Program-made: the position numbers and the translations under genes
Notes under the pieces: generated by a model
Seen by the model: the letters and a program-made list of their open reading frames with translations, nothing else
Told to the model about the DNA's origin: nothing
The model's database searches: none
Part shown: positions 59,001-64,000 of the stretch, piece after piece
Numbering within the stretch: the stretch's first letter is position 1
Layout of the letters: the number at the start of each line of letters is the position of its first letter
DNA from: Amyelois transitella
Lineage: Eukaryota; Arthropoda; Insecta; Lepidoptera; Pyralidae
Direction: 5' to 3'
Assembly: GCF_032362555.1 (NCBI RefSeq)
Contig: NC_083519.1
Location: 7,271,501-7,335,500, forward strand
DNA: 64,000 nucleotides

Positions 59001-62000
59001 AGATATAGACGTGACTATATGTATTTTGTATGTATGTTCTCAAGTCATCGTAATTATTTTTTCATATGACATGCCCGTCATTCTGTTTGGCGATTACATC
59101 GCTGTCGATCTAACAACAGCCAGGGTTTATTTTACAGTTCTAAAGATATCTTGTATAATATGTATGTTGTGTTTTTGTAATATTAATTTGTATTTTAACA
59201 TTTCAATACCAAATTTATAACCTTGGAAATTACCCTATAAAATAGGTTAAAATTTTACGATAAAAAGGTCTGGAGGCGACCAGTTTCTTGGCTGTGAGTC
59301 ATGTCACGTCTGAAGATAACACATTACTTCGCGTAAATAAAACGATATCAGAACGATAAAAACTGATTAGGTAATTTCCGGGACTTTGACATTTGCGGTT
59401 ATCTCGAGAATCCGCTGGTGTCACGATAAATTAGCCGTGAAAAGAAAAACATTCCACATAGCAGATAAAATTATAATGTATAATCAAATCATTACTTTTT
59501 CCAGGGTCTTCGTTCCCATGGGAATTAAAATTTTCAAGAAACGTAGAGTTTATTTTTTGTTCATCCTGATAATTTGAAATTTAGCTTTATGTGGTTTTCC
59601 CGAAATAACCATAGGAGCAGATATAACTGGAATCTATCGTTTCATTTGTTTATTTTTTTAATTTTATATCAGTGTGGTCATGGAATAGATGATTCTTACT
59701 GTACTCTCATCAATCTCATAAGCATTGAATTAATTTGATTATTATAGATAAGTGGCTAGACAATGAAAAGATACAATAAATGTCATTGTTGCTCACAAGC
59801 ATTATTAAGTTAGACCTTGTCATTGACATTAGCTTCTGTACACAGGTACAACTACTAACATAGTTGCCGAAACATAAGGAAAAAAATCAAATTGGTCATG
59901 TGATTATAGGTAATCAATTTTCATGATAACCTATCATATTCATAGTGGTCAAGTGTTATTGTAATCATTGATAAACATGATTGATTACCTAACATGCAAG
60001 TAATTTGTAGGTGATTATTAGGACAAATTAGAAAAAATATCTGTCATTGCAGAATATACTTTACTATTGAATTGGTTCTAACTGAACTAAAGAAATAAAA
60101 ACCTTTCTTTTCCAAATGCTAGCCCATCACCTGAAAGAGACATCCTGTTTGTAAAAGCTTTTATTCATAATTCATACTACCCCTATTTTCTCTGTGTATA
60201 TGTACCTACCTATGCACTAATCCCTAGTTGTATATGAATTTTGTTCCAATTTAAAATGTTGGAAAGAGGTTTTCTGTGGAGGGTTTGTATCTATAAATGG
60301 TTACCGTGTGAGGCTGGGCTGGGTTGATATTTATAATATTTGCATTTTTGTTTGCAAACACAAATATGTTAAAAAACTTCTCATCTCATTTTATAGAAAT
60401 TTGGCATTTTAAACATAATCACATATTAAACCTTTACAGGGTTACAGAGCCAACAGTCTCATAAAGTAAAAAGCCACGTTCAGCTGTATGGCTTAATACT
60501 GGAATTGAGATTTAGATAGTGGAAAGTTTTAGCCCATCAAAAGATAAATCCCATGTTTCTTAGACTTTCCCTTGATTGAATTTTATTATTACATTTACTT
60601 TTTTCCTTAATTGTATATTTACAGGAACAAAAATTTTAAGAGGTTTGTCACTTATTCAATAAAATAACAATTTATGAAAGCCTTTAAATCTCATTGATGA
60701 CATCTTGTTGCATATAAATAAAAATACAACTCAATTAAAATAGTGCATGTTGCAAAAAAGACATGAACTATTATGCACCACTGCCAACTGTCTCCTACAT
60801 TGTAAGCAAAGACACATGCATATCAAGTTACACTGCATCTAATGTAGCCCTGTCCTTAAAAATCTGATAGCACTGTTCTTATAAAACACAAGTCAGATGA
60901 AAATAAATGTTTATTCATGGAACTTCCTTATGTTGGAGTTCCAAAAATGTTTGGCAAATGCCAAGAATGATTGGGCAATAATTTTAAACCATATTGAGTA
61001 ACATTATTATGACTACTTTGGTTTATTTAATAAAAACAAATAAACACTAACTTTTGGACAACATTGTTTAAATTGGGTGCTAAAATTCCTGAGAAACTAC
61101 ACCATGAGAGTGATGCACCAAATAGAAGCAAGTGCAATATGTACTGTGTTTTGATTTTATAAGTAGTAAATTACATTAATAACAAAATCACTTACCCGTC
61201 TAAGCTCTTGCAGGGCCTGACATTAGCATAAAGATCAAACTCTTTCCTGAGAGCCAGATTGAGGGATCTGTAGCCTTTACCGACTGGAGTCATTAATGGA
61301 CCTTTCAGGCCAATTTTGTTAGCATTCACTGAGTCAATAGCCTTTTGTGGGATACCGAATTTACCATCTGGTCCCTAAAAATAATTATGGTTTGAGCACA
61401 AAATTTAGCTTTATAAAATAATTATTATCTCAAAATTAATATTGAGTTAATTTTGATATTTTTTCAAGTAAATAATGAATAGGGACTTACCCGAACAGCT
61501 GTGACATCGACTTCATCCCATTCAATAGGCACTTTGGCTGCTTCAAAGATTTTTTGCACAGCCACCGTAATCTCCGGGCCGATTCCATGGCCGGGAATTA
61601 AGGTAACTTTTCGAACGCCTGTGCTGTACTGTGCCGCACCAGCTCGCCCTGACGGCACCTGCCATCAAACCCAAAATTCACTTCTAACCTCTCACCACAT
61701 CATCAAAGAAATCCAAAAAAAAATTATGTTAACCTCGTCTTTCTCGCCTCTGACTGCTTTAGTTCTATCGCTGGCAGCTGGCTCGAACCATTTCAGCAAA
61801 CCTTCTAACACTTTACTCTCACGAAAAGGCTTCAAAAGCGCATTTATGTAATTCTTCGACATAACTATACTACGTCTATTTTTGGATGAAAGGAATATTA
61901 AAGCAAACAGCTTTTTGAGGCAAAATAAACCAGGGTGGCATGCAGCACTTGGTAGTACAAGTTAGTATAAAACTCCAGACTACAAACTTACAATTTTCCT

Positions 62001-62018
62001 GATAAATCTTGCAGCCAT
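49804..62018 (-). CDS. IDH3A: IDH3A, NAD-dependent isocitrate dehydrogenase alpha subunit (mitochondrial)
   Basis: This is the catalytic subunit of the TCA-cycle enzyme that converts isocitrate to 2-oxoglutarate. Exons on the - strand: 61992-62018, 61491-61658, 61196-61374, 58512-58727, 56809-56944 and 56251-56364, then a 228-base terminal exon that exists twice (53684-53911 or 50031-49804). Either choice gives 355 aa with no phase change. The start exon encodes MAARFIRKI, a basic presequence-like start. Landmarks: [108 protein letters not shown] and [18 protein letters not shown]. Length fits the family (about 366). Introns are long and repeat-bearing. Confidence 0.94.
50100..50345 (+). repeat. 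tRNA-derived-type SINE
   Basis: A B-box-like GAGTTCGATACTAGG lies in the 5' half. It is followed by TTAACTGATTGGTCTGAATC, GTCGATGAGTTAGTATCACA, CAAGTACTTTGGGGTTAGCT and a GTGACCGTATTTATATATTT end. A truncated relative lies at 36960-37056. Confidence 0.7.
50346..53683. other. IDH3A intergenic/intronic stretch between the two last exons
   Basis: It holds AT-rich sequence, the MITE at 52048-52501 and, near 53187, TTTATT on the + strand, which is a possible AATAAA for the proximal last exon. No other exon is seen. Confidence 0.45.
52048..52501. mobile_element. TA-flanked MITE with TACAGGGTGAC ends
   Basis: GTATACAGGGTGAC (52045-52058) and its exact reverse complement GTCACCCTGTATAC (52491-52504) bound about 450 bp. 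Pairing continues weakly inward (AACTGCAT on both sides). TA at both borders suggests a Tc1/mariner-type target duplication. It encodes no transposase and has an AT-rich interior. Confidence 0.65.
53684..53911 (-). CDS. IDH3A: IDH3A alternative last exon, proximal copy (variant cofactor motif)
   Basis: It has the same 228-base length and acceptor phase as the distal copy. It begins [20 protein letters not shown], so Gly replaces the Asp of the APDI motif, and ends TNEIINNLE. It has an open frame and conserved MMLRHLQ and [14 protein letters not shown] segments, so selection appears to have kept it. A terminal exon with its own stop implies choice by alternative splicing plus polyadenylation. 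Confidence 0.88.
   Translation of the reverse strand: MHGTAPGIAGQDKANPTALLLSAVMMLRHLQMHDYANKIEGSCFKVLREGNVLTEDLGGNSSCSAYTNEIINNLE
55100..55215 (+). repeat. LINE-tail fragment in IDH3A intron
   Basis: GAATGTATGAAGTTTTTAAA, AGAAAGATGTAGTCTCCG and CCCTCAGGGTAAAAGGTGTG are remnants of the RTE-like end. Confidence 0.5.
56060..56115. repeat. CCTCCTGG-family fragment
   Basis: CATCATCCTGGCGTTAGTCC and CGGGATTTTCCTCG match the family start. Related reverse pieces occur at 56690-56755 and 57310-57350. Confidence 0.45.
58385..58480 (-). repeat. LINE-tail fragment in IDH3A intron
   Basis: CTACGCTTCATCCACCATTT, ATAACTTTGCATGCAAGTTC and GGCAGTTTAAGGTACTC read as the reverse complement of the RTE-like end. 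Confidence 0.6.
58855..59035 (+). repeat. 265-bp family copy in IDH3A intron
   Basis: GACTTACAAACTTGGGATTC, GCTAGCAACCTCTCACTAT, GGCCTATCAGTCTTTTCAAG and GTCTACCCCACAAGAGATAT end in GTGACTATATGTAT. The 5' third is missing. Confidence 0.75.
60115..60565 (-). repeat. Two decayed 265-bp family pieces
   Basis: Bases 60116-60160 (AATGCTAGCCCATCACCTGA) and 60440-60565 (ACAGAGCCAACAGTCTCATA, CCACGTTCAGCTGTATGGC) are reverse-orientation fragments in IDH3A intron 3. Confidence 0.55.
61734..61862 (-). CDS. IDH3A: Candidate alternative first exon of IDH3A
   Basis: An ATG at 61862 opens exactly 43 codons (starting [17 protein letters not shown], containing [11 protein letters not shown] and ending RGEKDE) that run into a GT (GAG|GTTAAC) in phase 0. 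This is the phase needed to join the second IDH3A exon at 61658. The composition is protein-like. It would replace the nine-residue MAARFIRKI start with a 43-residue one. The donor is weak (GTTAAC), which lowers confidence. Confidence 0.45.
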
Positions 62019-62551
62019 TTCAATAATTTTTATAATTCGACGAACGAGCGATAACTCCGCGGTGAAGGGCGGAGGGGAGGAAATTACTCGCGAGGCGCCA
62101 CTGCGCGACGACGCATGACCGGAAACAGACTTCAAGGACGTTGACAGACAAAAAATAAAATGAGCTAAGAAGTATAGCTTCATTCAGACTTGTCTATTTT
62201 CTTCCCTACGTTTCTTTCAGAATTCAAAAATAGTTCAAATTAATTGGTTGACATAGATTTGATTCAACGAAAGTCAATATTGTAGATACTACCTTTACTC
62301 GAAAATGTCGACAACAAAATAATTTCAAGTTTAAATACGCATAGATTAAACGTCTGTGCATAATTGTAATTGCTTACGTGTCATTGTCACTGTCATTATC
62401 TCATCACTTGCAAAAAGATAAAAAGCCAAATTTATTTATCAAAAGTCCAAAAGCAAAACAAAACAATACATACAAATTTTGATAGCTTAAGAAAAACTTC
62501 ATTAGACAATTTGGTTCTAATGCTATTCATATTATTTCTATGGTTACCAAA
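62019..62551. promoter_or_regulatory. Shared head-to-head promoter interval of IDH3A and VPS33B
   Basis: The two start codons face away from each other and are about 530 bases apart. The IDH3A side is GC-richer (GCGAGGCGCCACTGCGCGAC near 62090), as expected of a housekeeping promoter. No TATA box is evident. Confidence 0.5.
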
Positions 62552-64000
62552 ATGGATCAACCATTGTCGCTGAAGTTAATGTCTTTAAGTTTGATATCCC
62601 AGTCTAAACTGCAGTGTATTCTCTCCGCATGTGGAGATAAAAAAGATCTTATTATCGATCCTTCCCTTATAAAACCTTTAGAAAGAATTTGTGGCGTCAG
62701 CTGGCTAAGGTAAGTCTTCTTATGACCTCCATAAGGCCTACACTGATTGTACAAATGCTTAATTTTGTAAATTTAAGATTGTCACAAAATAATTTAGTTT
62801 TAACTAGATAAACTTTCACAATTTTTTCATTAAGAATAAATAAATAACGCTTTACTTTTATTGCACTAATAATTTATTAATTTTTCAGACAACATGGCAT
62901 TGACAAAATATACAAAATGGATCCCCATCTTGGAGCTACGGCTAATGTTAATAGGGTTTATTTCATTCCATCATGTGTTCAGAAATACAAGTGTGTGCTG
63001 GATCAAATTGCATCACTTATCAGCCAAAATGCTTCCCTAGCAGACTTGGAATGTTTTCACATAATAATTGTTCCAAAAGTTATTGATACTTTTACTTCAA
63101 TATTAGAGAGTCGTGGTCTCTTTGGTACTGTGTCTTTACATTCATTCTCATGGGAACTTATGGTTCTAGATGAACAGTTGATAAGTTTAGAACTCCCATT
63201 TCTCTATAAACAATTTTTTGTTGATCAAGATCAGTCATTACTATCCAGCATTTCCATGTCACTTTGGAGTTTGTTCCATGTAATAGGAAGGCCAAAGATC
63301 ATGTTTTCTGTTGGGAAATTGTCAGCTAGTGCGCTTGATATTTTGGAAATTTATAAGGAGACATATTCAAGAGAGTTTTTAAATAATAGTAGCTCTGAAG
63401 AAATTGGAGCTTTGATATTAATAGACAGGAATCAAGATTATCCATCAAGTTTACTTACTCCAGCAACATATAGCGGACTTTTGAGTGAAATGTTTAAAAT
63501 CAACTGTGGTCATTTGGACTTGAATGTAAAGGAGACAAAGTTGAAAACAGGAAAGTTGGACTTTGGATTTAAAGACGAGGGTTCCACCACTAAAAGTACA
63601 GTCATGCCTTTGGACAGTTCAATAGACACTCTTTATGGTGAGATCAAGCATAGACATTTTTCAGAAGTACTTAGTGTGTTGAGTTCAAAAGCAAAATTAT
63701 TAAAAAATGAAGATATTAAAGCTCTGGGCATACAAGAAATAAAACATTTTGTTACAACAAAGCTGCAACAAGTTACCTTGTTCAAACAGAATTTGGTCAA
63801 TCATGTGTTGGCTTGTGAAACTATTATTTCAGAAATGAGTAATAAGTTTGAGAATTTAAAAGAAACTGAGACAGAAATGTTGAATAACAGAAATAAGAAA
63901 TCTAACTTCACCTTTGTAGATGAAAACTTTGGCACTGACATACATATTTGCAACAGTTTACGTCTCATGTGCTTATTAAGCCTGACACAGGGTTTAACTT
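62552..64000 (+). CDS. VPS33B: VPS33B, N-terminal part (runs off the window)
   Basis: VPS33B is a Sec1/Munc18-family protein that works with VIPAS39 (CHEVI complex) in endosomal/lysosomal fusion and cargo sorting. Exon 1 is 62552-62709 and exon 2 runs from 62889 to the window end, joined in phase 2. An in-frame ATG at 62540 (MVTK added) is an alternative start. Landmarks: KKDLIIDPSLIKPLERICG, LRQHGIDKIYKMDP, FIPSCVQKYKCVLDQIASLI, SWELMVLDEQLISLELPFLY, LSSISMSLWSLFHVIGRPK, the Sec1 core LILIDRNQDYPSSLLTP, EIKHRHFSEVLSVLSSKAK, and DIHICNSLRLMCLLSLTQGL at the edge. The frame is open throughout. The C-terminal part lies beyond the window. Confidence 0.93.

Overview
This window is nuclear DNA of an insect, almost certainly a moth or butterfly (Lepidoptera). 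The evidence is: small multi-exon genes with GT/AG introns; AT-rich intergenic DNA; dense short repeats ending in TATG/CATA runs; fragments of an RTE-like LINE; and a site-specific-type non-LTR retrotransposon. There is no bacterial or organellar architecture, and no tRNA or rRNA gene was found.

Layout, left to right. (1) 1-36 kb holds three tandem + strand genes for glycoside hydrolase family 31 proteins of the MYORG (KIAA1161-like) type. Gene A is a 3' fragment (1-1395). Gene B is complete in nine exons (6672-12286, 677 aa, with signal peptide). Gene C has eight of its exons resolved (30934-35840; the first short exon is not located). Introns B and C share phases and most exon lengths. (2) 12.3-28 kb interrupts this array. 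It contains repeats, a 3.65-kb palindrome with indistinguishable 1788-bp arms around a 74-bp spacer (18585-22234), the first four coding exons of COG1 on the - strand (202 codons, broken off 45 bp from the palindrome), and an intact 940-codon reverse transcriptase ORF with an N-terminal zinc finger and a C-terminal restriction-like endonuclease. (3) 36.6-45.9 kb is a complete 14-exon NOL6 gene (- strand, 1119 aa, ribosome biogenesis), with several transposons in its introns. (4) 46-49.5 kb is repeat-rich and holds a decayed RTE-like LINE and an orphan THAP-domain first exon. (5) 49.8-62.0 kb is IDH3A (- strand), the alpha subunit of mitochondrial NAD-isocitrate dehydrogenase. It has two alternative terminal exons of equal length and a candidate alternative first exon. 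(6) 62.5-64 kb is the 5' part of VPS33B (+ strand), head-to-head with IDH3A.

The genes are unrelated housekeeping functions (Golgi tethering, pre-rRNA processing, TCA cycle, endolysosomal fusion) plus a small tandem glycosidase family. The points most worth following are the palindrome and the COG1 truncation beside it, and the duplicated IDH3A last exon. One IDH3A copy replaces the Asp that normally contacts the NAD ribose with Gly. Exon borders were set by hand from reading frame, splice consensus and paralog comparison. Homology calls come from recognised family motifs, with no database search.
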